From assembly GCA_949825045.1 (NCBI GenBank), contig OX463827.1, positions 6,284,501 to 6,348,500 on the forward strand: a DNA stretch of 64,000 bases. Reading direction: 5' to 3'. Within the stretch, counting starts at the first letter, position 1. Every line of letters starts with the position of its first letter. Source of the stretch: Argyresthia goedartella (lineage: Eukaryota > Arthropoda > Insecta > Lepidoptera > Argyresthiidae). Of the stretch, positions 18,820-30,500 are shown piece by piece. Position numbers and translations under genes: made by a program. The notes under the pieces were generated by a model. That model was not told where the DNA came from, ran no database searches, and saw only the letters and a list, made by a program, of their open reading frames with translations.

Positions 18820-21714
18820 CTGGGTAAACAAAGCAACGTAACACCGTCAAGCCTTTTTAACCCGGACGACGAAAACTTTGTCATCTGTGGCACTCTAGCG
18901 GATTTATTCGCATGAGGCTACTGGCGGCACTGCGTCAACACGCTTTAATAGGCCTGATACATTTCATTCGCGCTGCATCAATAATATCAAATAATAAAGA
19001 AAAATAAAATATCATACACACACACAATCGGTTCACAATCGGTCTACTGTTTTTCACGATCCGTCTACCTCCCGATCCGTCCACTTTCCTAATCAGTGTA
19101 CTGCCCAATCCGTCGTTCCCATTCTCTACTTTACTTCAGTTTGTTTTACGCGTTTTCTCAGATGGTGTTGCAAGGCATCCTATATGAAAATATTGAAAGG
19201 TGTCAAACTAAAAACTGTAATTTCTCGGAATCTACTGATCCTAGCCGTCTATGATACGATCTGATAGCTCTAGACGAGATCTTTATTTCGGATGACAGCT
19301 GTCAAACTAAAAACTGTTATATCTCGGAAACTACTGATCCTAGACCACCGGTATGTATGGAAATATGACAGCTCTAGAAGATATCTTCATTTCAGATGAC
19401 AGGTATCATGATGTTGACACCTGTTAGAATCATAAAAATTATGAAGTTGTGTCTCTGACACCCCATCTGGAAAAATTACGATTTTTTCTTAGTTTATTCT
19501 TCATTTGACTTCTAAAAAAGTCCAGTCCCATACAGCACAAATGATTATGATCTTTTCTGACATTTTGCGTTTCTGAAACCGAAATCCATCTGTGTTCGGA
19601 ACGGAACACGGTCTTTTCGCGTTTGGGGCGTCGTCAATACGGTGACTAGTTATAGTGCACTTTCAAACGCACCTTGATGTTATGTGTTATAGCAGTTTTT
19701 TTTTATTTGGGAATTTTCCAATAATATAACTTCGGCATCTATCGAGGCCGCCACTGAGGTATAATCAGGAATAATCCGAACCAAACTGATGAGAGTGATC
19801 AGAATAGTTGACGTCGTGCGAAGCTAAAGTACCGGGCATATTAAATTGATTTAAATTGACCTGCGGATTGACGCAGTGTCGGTTGACACCATGCGAAGAA
19901 ATCCTCTAGTGCTCGTTTGAAAAGGTAGGCGGATTTTAACGAGGTTTTCTGTAAATACTTCCCTGCGATGGTTCATAACCATGTTTTATTAAAATCAGTC
20001 CAGTGGTTCGAAAGTTATCAGCTTAACTAGGAAACAAGTCAGAACTCATTTATTTTGTTGGATTGTTTTTAAAATGTTTATAGTAATCGGAGACGAGGTG
20101 GTAGGGCACAGTAGCGAGTAATTCAATGGATACACAATTTTGTTATACAGGGGCTAGCCTACCGTTGCAGTCAGGGATATATGAAGTATCACGATGTTTT
20201 CCTGGTTAGATATATTCCATACGTAGACGCCACTGTTCCTCCGCCACCAAGTTCGTATATGAAAATGCGAGATATTTTTAAATCATTGCTTAGGAATTAA
20301 GCGAAGTCCCTGATAAAAAATAATAACCGATATGAAGACAAATACTGGTTCAGTCTTGTCACGGAATCGCACAAGGGCATCGATGTTATCCGCTGCAGCC
20401 TAGAAAATAACATAGATAGGTTGGTAAATTAGGAGGTTAGATCGACTACACAGACATAGGTAATCGAATTCAGACTTTATATCATTCAACATCAGAGAAT
20501 CGACGGCAGCGGCCAGCGAAGAACAGCTTATTCGCTTACCGAGAACTGTGAGGAGTATGTATGAAGAGCTGACCGCCAACCTCCAAAACTTCACTGCTTT
20601 AATATCTTGGTAAACTTTCGCCCATCTTTGGCCGCTGTAAAGTGTCAAAGTTGATTTACCTTTGCCATGGCGACGAGGTCGCCACCTATCTCCAGCTTGC
20701 CCTTTCGGACCGCGTTGCCTGTTGCCAGACAATTGCCACAGAACTCCGAATATACCTCCATGCCTGCAACAATAACAATGTTACCCCGAAACCTTACCCC
20801 AACACTATCTACGGGCACACTGTTGAACCATATTGAAGAGCTCAGTTGACGACCGCTCTAGCGCAGTCGAGGCGCTCCTTCGGGTTGGCTCTTATATAAG
20901 ACACATTGAAATTTGAAGATTGGAGTACTTAGGTGGTTAGGGGGGTCCTTAGCTATCCTCTGATACCATTTTCTGATTTAGGAAACATCATTTTAGTACT
21001 ATAATTATAAAATATGTTTACGCGATTTTTACAACTTGGCCAATCTCGGAACGACAAATGTCAAACACAAATGCTCCAACGTTGGATATTGGTACATGAT
21101 TTTAGTACAAATTACAAGATTTTGTTGTAATGGAGCGAGGCGACCCTCTACTCCTGGCACCCCCCTCCAACCCCTCTAGCCGGAGCAGAAGCATCCCCGA
21201 GCATGTCACATCAGTACCAAATTGGTTGCTTTAGGTCCTGTTTAAAAACTAAAGATAGGTTTGTTAGGTTCACACGTTACAGCAGACCCGGGAGCCGGAG
21301 CGAGGCGACCCCCTACTCTTGGCAACCCCCCCTCCAATCCCTCTCCTCCTCCAAATCCCCCGAAATCCAAAAAATGTAGGCATTTTCAATCTTTGGACCT
21401 CCATAAAATAAAAACTAATGGTTTCCTAAAAGGGGGCGTAGTTGGGGGGGAACTCCCCTCCCCCAAATTCAATGTGTCTTATACAAGTACTTACCCCAGT
21501 ACGGTGTAGAAGCAACTAAGTACTAGTCTCGCAAGGTTTGCCGATGATTCCACGGAGTTAGGTACCCCGTCATCGGCAAAGATTCTGCGCGACATGCACT
21601 GGGAGAGTTTAGTTACTCACATATCAGCTGTTCAAAATGGGCATTGAGATAGTTTTCGTAGTCCTCGTTAGTTTCTATTACATCTTGAATAGATACTTGT
21701 CCTTTGCGGGCCAT
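18670..21714 (-). CDS. NME8: NME8/TXNDC3-like thioredoxin-domain protein, N-terminal part (four exons)
   Basis: Coding exons are 21714-21621, 20763-20660, 20399-20328 and 18819-18670 (94, 104, 72 and 150 nt). All have AG/GT borders and phases that join exactly, for 140 codons. The start is the ATG at 21714 (MARKGQVSIQ). The joined protein reads as a thioredoxin domain: LICMEVYSEFCGNC, then AAADNIDALVRFRDKTEPVF, then VMFGAN and a charged helix. NME8 (TXNDC3) and NME9 proteins carry this domain before nucleoside diphosphate kinase domains and act in ciliary/flagellar axonemes (outer dynein arm docking). The active site is CGNC instead of CGPC. The kinase exons are not visible in the window and probably lie to the left, beyond an intron of more than 18 kb filled by the nested elements. 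Confidence 0.85.
18820..20327. other. Intron 3 of the NME8-like gene, with a 99-bp tandem duplication
   Basis: No exon seen. Positions 19201-19398 are two copies of a 99-bp unit beginning TGTCAAACTAAAAACTGT and including CTACTGATCCTAG. No element family was recognised. Confidence 0.5.
20328..20399 (-). CDS. NME8: NME8-like exon 3
   Basis: 72 nt, phase 0 at both ends, acceptor TTTTCTAG, donor GTTATT. Encodes ADNIDALVRFRDKTEPVFVF, which contains the cis-proline segment (TEP) of the thioredoxin domain and the AEADNI-like motif typical of NME8/NME9. Confidence 0.85.
20660..20763 (-). CDS. NME8: NME8-like exon 2 with redox motif CGNC
   Basis: Acceptor TTGCAG before 20763, donor GTAAAT after 20660. 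Encodes MEVYSEFCGNCLATGNAV and LEIGGDLVAMAK. The thioredoxin dithiol motif has Asn where Pro is usual and Phe where Trp is usual before it, which should change redox potential. Confidence 0.85.
21621..21714 (-). CDS. NME8: NME8-like coding exon 1
   Basis: ATG at 21714, 31 codons plus one base, donor GTGAGT at 21620. The split codon T|GC joins exon 2 to give LICMEVY, the first strand of the thioredoxin fold. Confidence 0.82.
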
Positions 21715-24454
21715 TTTTTACAAGATGTCTGATAGAATATTTTCAATCATTCAACCAAACATTCAAGCCATAGATAAGTCTACCACAGACTATATAGGGA
21801 TACTACGTATACTAAATAATAATACGTAGAGTATCTTAATATATGTCTATCGAGTGTACCAAGACCACAGAGGAATAAATAGGAACAGAGAGAAAGGTTC
21901 TAAGAAGCCTGCAAAATTCATACTTATATAAGTAGGGTTGGCAAAAGAGAAAAAAATAAAATTAACAAACTGTTACGAGCTTTTCTTGACCGAGCGTATT
22001 TATTATCTTATTCTTAGGGCGGTATGCCTTTGAAATACTCAGGTATCTAATACAGTTCGTCACATGAGGTCACCCACTTATAATCCCAACTACTCATTAT
22101 GAAACATCAATATTAGAACAACAACATACTAATATAGTGATATCATGTAGGGTGCCTTCCGGCCATAATTTTATGTCGTATGTGTGTTTTCCCAAGGACC
22201 ATTATCTCGAGAAAGGAGAGGTGCAAGATGAAAACGTATATGACCTAAAATGATGGCAAAGAACGACCCTACGCGATAGCGGAATAATATAAAAGGAAAA
22301 TATTTTTTTTGACGAAAAATTTACAATTCTAAAAATACGAGGCAAAAAGACTTAAAAAACTCTGGCGCCCCCTTACCTACACCTCGACCCAACATTCATA
22401 TACTCACGGCTATATTCCCATAAAGGGGTAGCCCAGAGCTGCAATTGCGATACACTTTACTATACCTACTTTATTATTTCACATTAAACAATTAAGCTTG
22501 TGAATGCAAACTGTTTTAACGAAAGTAAACGATTCGGAAACCAAACAGCAAAATATTTGTAGGGTAATAAATAATACTAATAACAATTAACTAACTAAAT
22601 AACACGGTTTGTGCTACCTACTTTAAAATTTTAAATAGGTATACCTAGACTGGTATTCATTTACTTACCTAGTAGACTCCTTGGGATAGTTGAAATATGA
22701 AATATCTTTTTTGTTTCTATTATTATTCATACAAACAGTACAGTACACCATTTTGAAAGTCCAAAACGTATACTTAAACACTTTAATAACTATTTACAGT
22801 TTATTCCACATAAAACGATTCGATAAGGTAGGTGACAACAAATAAGACGTGGTTTGTAAAGGCCCTCCTTTTGGGCACTGGCTGAACGAGCGTTAACCGG
22901 TTTTATCCAGTGGCGGCGTGTACGCGACACAGCGGCCAGTGCTAACTCACACATGCGCTTGTTGTAGGTTACCTACGAAGGCAGGTTCTATGAACCTTTG
23001 TCTCTGGTCCTTTCTTCCTCTGTGCCAAGACCAAGCACGTGCCAAGCATTCACTTGCAAAGAGTTTCGTTAATCTGTGATTCAATATCCAATGACAAAGG
23101 AATAATCAATTTCGCAAACACGTTAATCTATTCTTTTTGGTTTGGACCAAAGAGGAAAGTTATGATTGGGATGAGAGAATGGAGGGAACTTCACATGAAG
23201 TAGGTACGTTATTAGCAAACCACTAGACACAGAGACAACCAAAAATACTTCGCTGGCAAAGGCCTAGTCGAACTACTGTTACATAGAAGAGTTCATAAAG
23301 TAGGAATATCAAGATAGATTTACCAAATAGTTATTCATATTTATTAAGATCAGTGGGGAAGCAGTAAGGTAAAATTAAACAATCAGATATTTACATATGT
23401 ATATTCGTAAAAAAATACTTAAGGCATTGTTAAACATTCCCTTACTATTTACAACAGTACGAGTACATATACTACTGGTATATCGTATCACAATCACCAA
23501 AAGAATCATTAAATTCGTAAAAAAATAAACACACACACACACAGTTAAGGTAAATCTAACCACAGATACTACAATATTATATAATATACAGATAGACCAT
23601 GAATAACAAAATATGTCACCGTTACAATCAGAGATGCTGAAAGCATTATTAGTTTAAGGCCTGAATCGACAATCAGAGATACTGAAAGCATTATTAGTTT
23701 AAGGCCTGAATCGCTGGTGCAGCAATATTGCAAATACCAAGAGATTAAATTTCAAGTGAACGATTTTTCTTTTCTATCTTATTTACATTTAAAGGATTAT
23801 AAATTATAATTATACATTAGATAGATTTACTTATTAAATATTTTTATTAGGTCCTTACATATGAAATTGGCGTTTTGTATGGAAAAATTGAAGTTAACTC
23901 AATTTTCAGTACAAACATTTTTGTATTTTTTTTTAGGAATGACAGATCCTAAATATATTATAAACTTTGTGTGTATGAATGAGACAACATTTAGCTAACA
24001 GAAAATTTTATATAATTTTTGAAGTGTCAGCTGTAAAAAATATGACGAATATTATCATGAAAATGGATGACATTTAGGAGGCACTGATTTTGAATATAAC
24101 ATTTTAGTTATCAAACTTAAAAGAAAATTTAATAAGTAGATGTAAAATAATGAAATTAATTTTAAAACAATGAAAAAAAACAGGAAATAGCTATTGAATT
24201 ACTCGAATTATGAACTCCTGAATCTGTAAGAAAACTTGGCCAATTTCATGTAAGCACCCAATATTTTTACATTTTTAGATTAGTGCCTAGCGCCATCTAG
24301 AAATATGTTGCCTGAAGTAATTTCGTTTAAATTTAAATCGTTACTCCCAGAGCCATCTCTGGATTTCGAAGGGTTACTAATTCTAATCTGCATGGAATGA
24401 GCACCTGTGATACAACTCAGTTCTCAAGCTATTTCCGTGGTCTCATTTCCGCAA
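21715..24454. other. Intergenic region between TYSND1-like and NME8-like genes
   Basis: AT-rich. It holds the promoter side of the NME8-like gene near 21715-21900 and the 3' end of the TYSND1-like gene near 24450. It also holds a 44-bp tandem duplication near 23626-23712 (AAGCATTATTAGTTTAAGGC). A possible coding stretch at 22941-22790 was considered and rejected. No RNA gene was recognised. Confidence 0.5.
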
Positions 24455-24540
24455 CTAAATCTTCGACCTGTAAGGCAGCAGTCTCCATTGCGACTGGACA
24501 ATCTCTTTCTTGTGTTCCAGACTATTGAGTTTGTTTTCAT
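24455..24540 (-). CDS. TYSND1: TYSND1-like last exon with SKI terminus
   Basis: 86 nt to the stop TAG at 24457-24455. Acceptor TTTCACAG. Encodes ENKLNSLEHKKEIVQSQWRL and LPYRSKI. The phase (G|AT) continues the previous exon. The WRL segment and the final S-K-[LI] match the family's C terminus and a type 1 peroxisomal targeting signal. Confidence 0.85.
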
Positions 24541-27500
24541 CTGTGAAATGTAGAGAAAATTGAGATTATGAGGTCGAAAGTCTTCGGGCGCTTTATTGAA
24601 TCTGCCTATAGATCGTAGAGAGGGATAGTAGAGAGCATTCTTTTAACTGTTCCCTTCGGCATTGAGTTGTCTGGAGTGCACAACTGCCAAAAAATGGAGA
24701 AAAGCAATATGAGGACTCAGATCACGATTCAAAAAGGCTACAATTTAAATGATCACCAAAATATTTTCTTCTTACCGAAATGGATAAAGGATCACCAAAA
24801 GTTGCAGAAAATATCAGGGCAAAATACTGCGGTAGCTTAGGTGAAGGGTAAAGGGGTTGAGCGAAGCAAAGCCCCCTTTACCCTTCGTGTTAGGTTGAAC
24901 ATGTAAGAACAACAAAAAATTCTTAAAACTTAAACTTATGTACACAAAACATAAAACGATGTTTGGTGATCATCCAAACACAATTTGGTGATAAATTCTG
25001 GCAGTCACTTCGAATTGATTGGTAGTAGAATAGGTTTGATTTTGGAAATTGTTTTTAAACAGGCCATTCAAAAAATAAGGTAGCGAGTATAGGTATATTG
25101 TTGGCAGATCGTTTTTAATGGGTAGTTTCCGACCTTTTTGACAAAGGTCCGCTCTGGATTTCAATATTGCTTCATTATTTTAAATATCTTCTTGGTTTTA
25201 CTACAGATAGTTTTGATGCCTTTTTTATTCAGCGCGAGTGCACATATCGAACAGGGTTGCACATATCGAACAGGTGCACATATCGAACATGCACGTGCTT
25301 CTCCAGCCAGGGCTCTAAACCTGTTCCGGTCTTTTGGCCAGCATACCAAAGGGCACGAGTTTTTAAGGAGGGCGGAATGACCTGCTCGGTGAGAGGAGGG
25401 TGATTTGAATCGACCGACTCTTCAGCCTAAAGCCAATATAGGATATGTGGAGTGGGGAGGATTTGGTATATGGAGAGCAGCAGTTGTTTTATTCAAGTTC
25501 TTGCTTTCCTTCTAGTTTCCAGTATCATTGTTTCCATAAACTGACTAATGTTCTGCTTGGTTTTCCTTAGAGCTGTCAGTTTCATTGTCTTTTAGCAAGA
25601 TGATCTTTCTGCGTGGTTTGAGGCATTTATTATTTTCTCTAAGAAGCACCCTGAGTCCTTACATTGACTCTTTTATTTTATTACTCCTTGTTTGAAATAT
25701 TTGTTTTTCTTTTGTCTAAATGAAGTTTGCCTTCGTCTTCTTGTCTTCACAAGCTATCGTCTGTAAGTCGCTACTCGCTATGCTAAGAGTCTACCTGCTT
25801 CACCCGTCCACTTTTGTCTAAATGAAGTTTGCCTTCGTCTTCTTGTCTTCACAAGCTATCGTCTGTAAGTCGCTACTCGCTATGCTAAGAGTCTACCTGC
25901 TTCACCCGTCCACTTTTGTCTAAATGAAGTTATCCTTCGTCTTCTTGTCTTCACAAGCTATCGTCTGTAAGTCGCTACTCGCTATGCTAAGAGTCTACCT
26001 GCTTCACCCGTCCACTTTTGTCTAAATGAAGTTATCCTTCGTCTTCTTGTCTTCACAAGCTATCGTCTGTAAGTCGCTACTCGCTATGCTAAGAGTCTAC
26101 CTGCTTCACCCGTCCACTTTTGTCTAAATGAAGTTATCCTTCGTCTTCTTGTCTTCACAAGCTATCGTCTGTAAGTCGCTACTCGCTATGCTAAGAGTCT
26201 ACCTGCTTCACCCGTCCACTTTTGTCTAAATGAAGTTATCCTTCGTCTTCTTGTCTTCACAAGCTATCGTCTGTAAGTCGCTACTCGCTATGCTAAGAGT
26301 CTACCTGCTTCACCCGTCCACTTTTGTCTAAATGAAGTTTGCCTTCGTCTTCTTGTCTTCACAAGCTATCGTCTGTAAGTCGCTACTCGCTATGCTAAGA
26401 GTATACCTGCTTCACCCGTCCACTTTTTTCAATCTCATTTGTAATGTATTCATGCGTATATCTGCTTGCCTTGCTTTGAACTGAGCTGGAATTACCGTTG
26501 GACTAGCTAGGCTATTGTTGCGTTGCGTCGTTTTTGGGTTGATTATATTTATTGTGGTCCTTTCAGATTTAAATTAAATAACCCAACACTAAACATTCCT
26601 CGTGCAACACTAGTCAAATCATACATAATTATGTGATTCAGAAGCAAAAACGCACTTCATCACTCTTCTAGGATATAACGACATGTCACGGTAGTTATTT
26701 TACAGAAAATACTAAACTGCTTTCTTTCTCACCAACCCAACTCCATTTTGAGGCATCGCGATTTTTAACCTCATGCCATGGTCATGAAATTCATAACCTA
26801 CAACGGAAAATGGACATCTATCGCAGTAATGGGTTGTTGAGGGGTTAATTCTTCTTACCAACTACACTTCTCTGATAGTAGTTTATGTGACTGCTACATA
26901 ATGGAGGGCTTTATCACTCGAGAGTTTTAATGCCTAATTATGTAGAGTTACATACACTAGTTTATCTACACACATATCATAAGCTCTCTTTGATGTGTTC
27001 AGGAACCGCATGTTTGACCGGCATTGTAGCATTGATCATTGCTCTGCAGTTGTATAGCTTGTTCAGTAGTACCAACTTCACAGACAAACTAGGGGCGGCA
27101 CGCAGGCGGGCGTCGGCGTTCGAAATTTGAATGTCATAATCTGACAATTTTTTGTACATTATGGTCATAATGTATCAATATTCAGATAAGAAATAAGTTT
27201 TTACCACGAAGTTTATCATTATGCTGGTCATAACGTGTGGTTTTTGGACGCAGTAAAGAGGGTGATTCGTGTGTAGATAAATATACTTATGTGTGATTTA
27301 CAAGCCATTATACACTTCATCGCGTAGATCATGGAGTTTCTCGATTATAGGCTAGGTTGTTCGAGTATAACATAACGGTGACGCGGACTCCGCTTCAGGC
27401 CATGTTGCTACTGAAATGTTAGTTTTTGACCATTTTGATCCGATGTGAGCAACATCTTATCGAACGTGTATTCGTTGTGGTTTAATGATGTGTAAGTTCT

Positions 27501-30500
27501 AGGTAGTGCAACGATCTCACCCGAATCTGCGCTAAGGATTGCACTATATTTCTCTCAAAGGATCCCGCCTCGCCCGCGCATCTGCTGTAGCTCTAGGGTC
27601 CCAGTATTTATGCACTTTTACACATAAAAAAATAACACACACACTCACAAATAACAGAAACCCAAAAATAACTCCATCTTAAGTAATAGCACATATGACA
27701 ATATTTTAAGACGTTATTCCAAGAATCACTTCACATTAACAAAATCACAGTCACAGATACACACATTTATCTTAACTCTTGGATTGACGTAAAAATCCAT
27801 CCTGACACACGCTTTTAAGAAAAGTTGAAATGTACTTCAGTTTTTCCTTAAATATCTTAAGGCCGCCTAAATAAACGACAGGCGTCGCTTATATTCTATC
27901 CTCCACGAAACCTCCCCTAATTAACGTTCAGATTGTGTATTTTTTTTTTCGATAAGCGCCTGGGCTTCATTTTCTGCCTTTGAGTGTAGGATGTATTTAT
28001 TTAGCAGATAGAGCTTTAATTTTATACAGGTTAGCATTGCGATAACGGTCATTGACCCGACTGCTGCTGCGAACCGAATCATACATGGCATCCATGGTAA
28101 TGGTCGGTAACCATGGCCATGATCGGCGACCGCTACCATGATAAGCTATACTGCAATTTTTTAGTTGAGGCCGGAAATGTAAACAAACAACTGTCATTTT
28201 CTAGAACAAAACCGTTGACTTTGACATTCTTAACATACTTTTTGTACTAGAAAATGACAGTTGTTTGTATACATTTCAGGCCTCAAATAAAAAATCCTAG
28301 TATAAACGATAGCGATTTGGAACGTTGCACGTAATAAGTAAGTATCGATAACCCAATCACGATCTTACGGTGGAAGCCAGGAGTCAATCACGCTGTCGCT
28401 ATGCTAACCTGAAATGACTTATAGTATGAGGACGAGCTCACCTTTGTCCTGAATATAGTTGTAGAACAGTTCAGTGAACGCCTGCGCCGGTATCGCCATG
28501 TTGATATAAGGGTAGCACGCTCCTGTCTCCGTCTTGGCATTGCACACTATGATGCCGACCACTTCTATCCTCAGGGAGTGTTGCTCGCCACACAGACGGT
28601 AGATGGCGCCACCGCTGCTCGGATACAAATTGAGATATTCATATACATATACAGATTACACCTGGCCCACACATTCTCAATTTTACTAAAACTAGAACCT
28701 TGTTTCGTACTATGGTCTGATATTTCACTCGATTGACTTGTTTGACAACTGAAAATGCTCAAATCTTGCTACAACTTGCGCAGTGCTGTACATGTCGATG
28801 GCCACTAAATACCCAGATTACAAGCAATCCTCAATCTCTTTGCGTAAGTAGATGTTTATGACTGGATTATTGCTTTGCTTATTATTACCAAATTTCGTAA
28901 TACTCGCCACTGATGTTGTTTTAGATGGAATAAGTTAGAATAAGACTTAACACAGTATTTAAAGTCTCAGAAATATGCGTGTATTTTGGCTAATTCATAG
29001 CATTATGGGTTTTACAAATGATGTCAATCAAAGGTGTTTTATAGGGATGTGAAAAATTTATACCTACTGATAATTCGATAAGTTCACCGTGATGAAAATT
29101 CTCAAAATGCATGTTTCGTTCTAGGTTTATTGAGCACCAGATTGGATTTTACTAGACTAATACCACTAATAGTAAACCAAGGAACCCCATACTGATTGAT
29201 TCTTGTACGATCTTAAATATCCCAATTGGTATGCCTAAGTCTCAAAATATTCACCAACTAGGAGTTGGTGTGGAAATATTTTATAAGTAGTTTAATTTAT
29301 TAAATTAAAATTAAATTGAATTATTAAATTATTCAAACTTATTCGTCATAAAGTCTTAACTATAATTTGTCCATTTAATAATTAAATTCATAGTTTATTA
29401 TTTTTATGAAACGGAAACAATTTTATCTGCACACGTATCATAAAACCTCTTTACTGCGTTCAAAAACCGCACGTTAAGACCACCATAATGTTAAACTATT
29501 TGATAAAAACTCATTTCTTGTCAGAAAATTTGTACATTATGACCATAATGTACAAAAATTTGTCTTATTATGACATTCAAATTTCGAACGCAGACGCCCG
29601 CCTGCGTGCCGCCCCTAGATTGTCTCTGAAGTGGGTACTACAGAACAAGCTAAACAACTGCAGAGCAATGATCAATGCCACAATGCCGGTCAAACATGCG
29701 GTTCCTGAACACATCAAAGAGAGCTTATGATATGAGTGTAGATAAACTAGTGTATGTGTGGGCACAGTTACTGCTGACTCGACAGACAAGGCTGGGGCGA
29801 TGCGTTCCCCCAGCACCGCTCAGGGCAGTCCCGTTTAGACAGGCGATAGTAGAACACGCGTTAAAAAATACCTTGTGCCTGTACCCCGTTCAGTGTTTAC
29901 GTATAATAATAAATACTATTGACTATCGACAAGTGCAACTACTTATTGAGTAGCCCGACCACAAGAGTAGACAATAGGAACACCCCCAAATATGTAACTG
30001 TACATAATTAGCAGTCACATAAACTACTATAACATTAACATGACATAATCTTTTTAATTGGGTCCCCAATCATATTGGACTGTTCAAATCAAATATATCT
30101 CAAGTGCTTGTCTACTTCATAATTTCGTCGGTCTACTCTTTGTTGAGTGGAAGAACGGCGTGGTGAGTGTGATGAGTGTGATGGACTCACAATCTTCACT
30201 ATGCCACAAAGTATTACTTGGCAGGTAAAAATCTCGTGCCCCAGCTGTGCTTTCTGCTAGTTTCCCATCCAACAAAATATGGGGGTAAATAACGATATTT
30301 TATCGATGAAAGGCAGCGCTATGAATAAAATATGACACAATAACATCGATGTTCACCCCATCACTATTTAAGCGAAATATTGAATAGGGTATCACTATAA
30401 ATTTCAAACAAGTCCGTCGAATTAAATATTAGACCATTGCGATATCATTCCAGGAATCCCATGTTTCCCTTCCGTAAAAGTTACCCAAAATATAATAATA

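Noticed and set aside
20400..20640. Extra NME8-like exon (GQRWAKVYQDIKAV) with acceptor and GTAAGC donor at about 20627-20540
   Set aside because: Including it would break the phase between exons 2 and 3 and insert a segment not found in thioredoxin domains; exons 2 and 3 join perfectly without it.
22790..22941. Open minus-strand stretch (LAAVSRTRRHWIKPV) with phase-compatible acceptor, as the last TYSND1-like exon
   Set aside because: The exon at 24540-24455 also fits the phase, has a better acceptor, ends in SKI and matches the family C terminus. The 22.9-kb stretch has a weak acceptor and no targeting signal.
25711..26427. CRISPR-like direct repeats
   Set aside because: The whole 102-bp unit is repeated, with no spacers.
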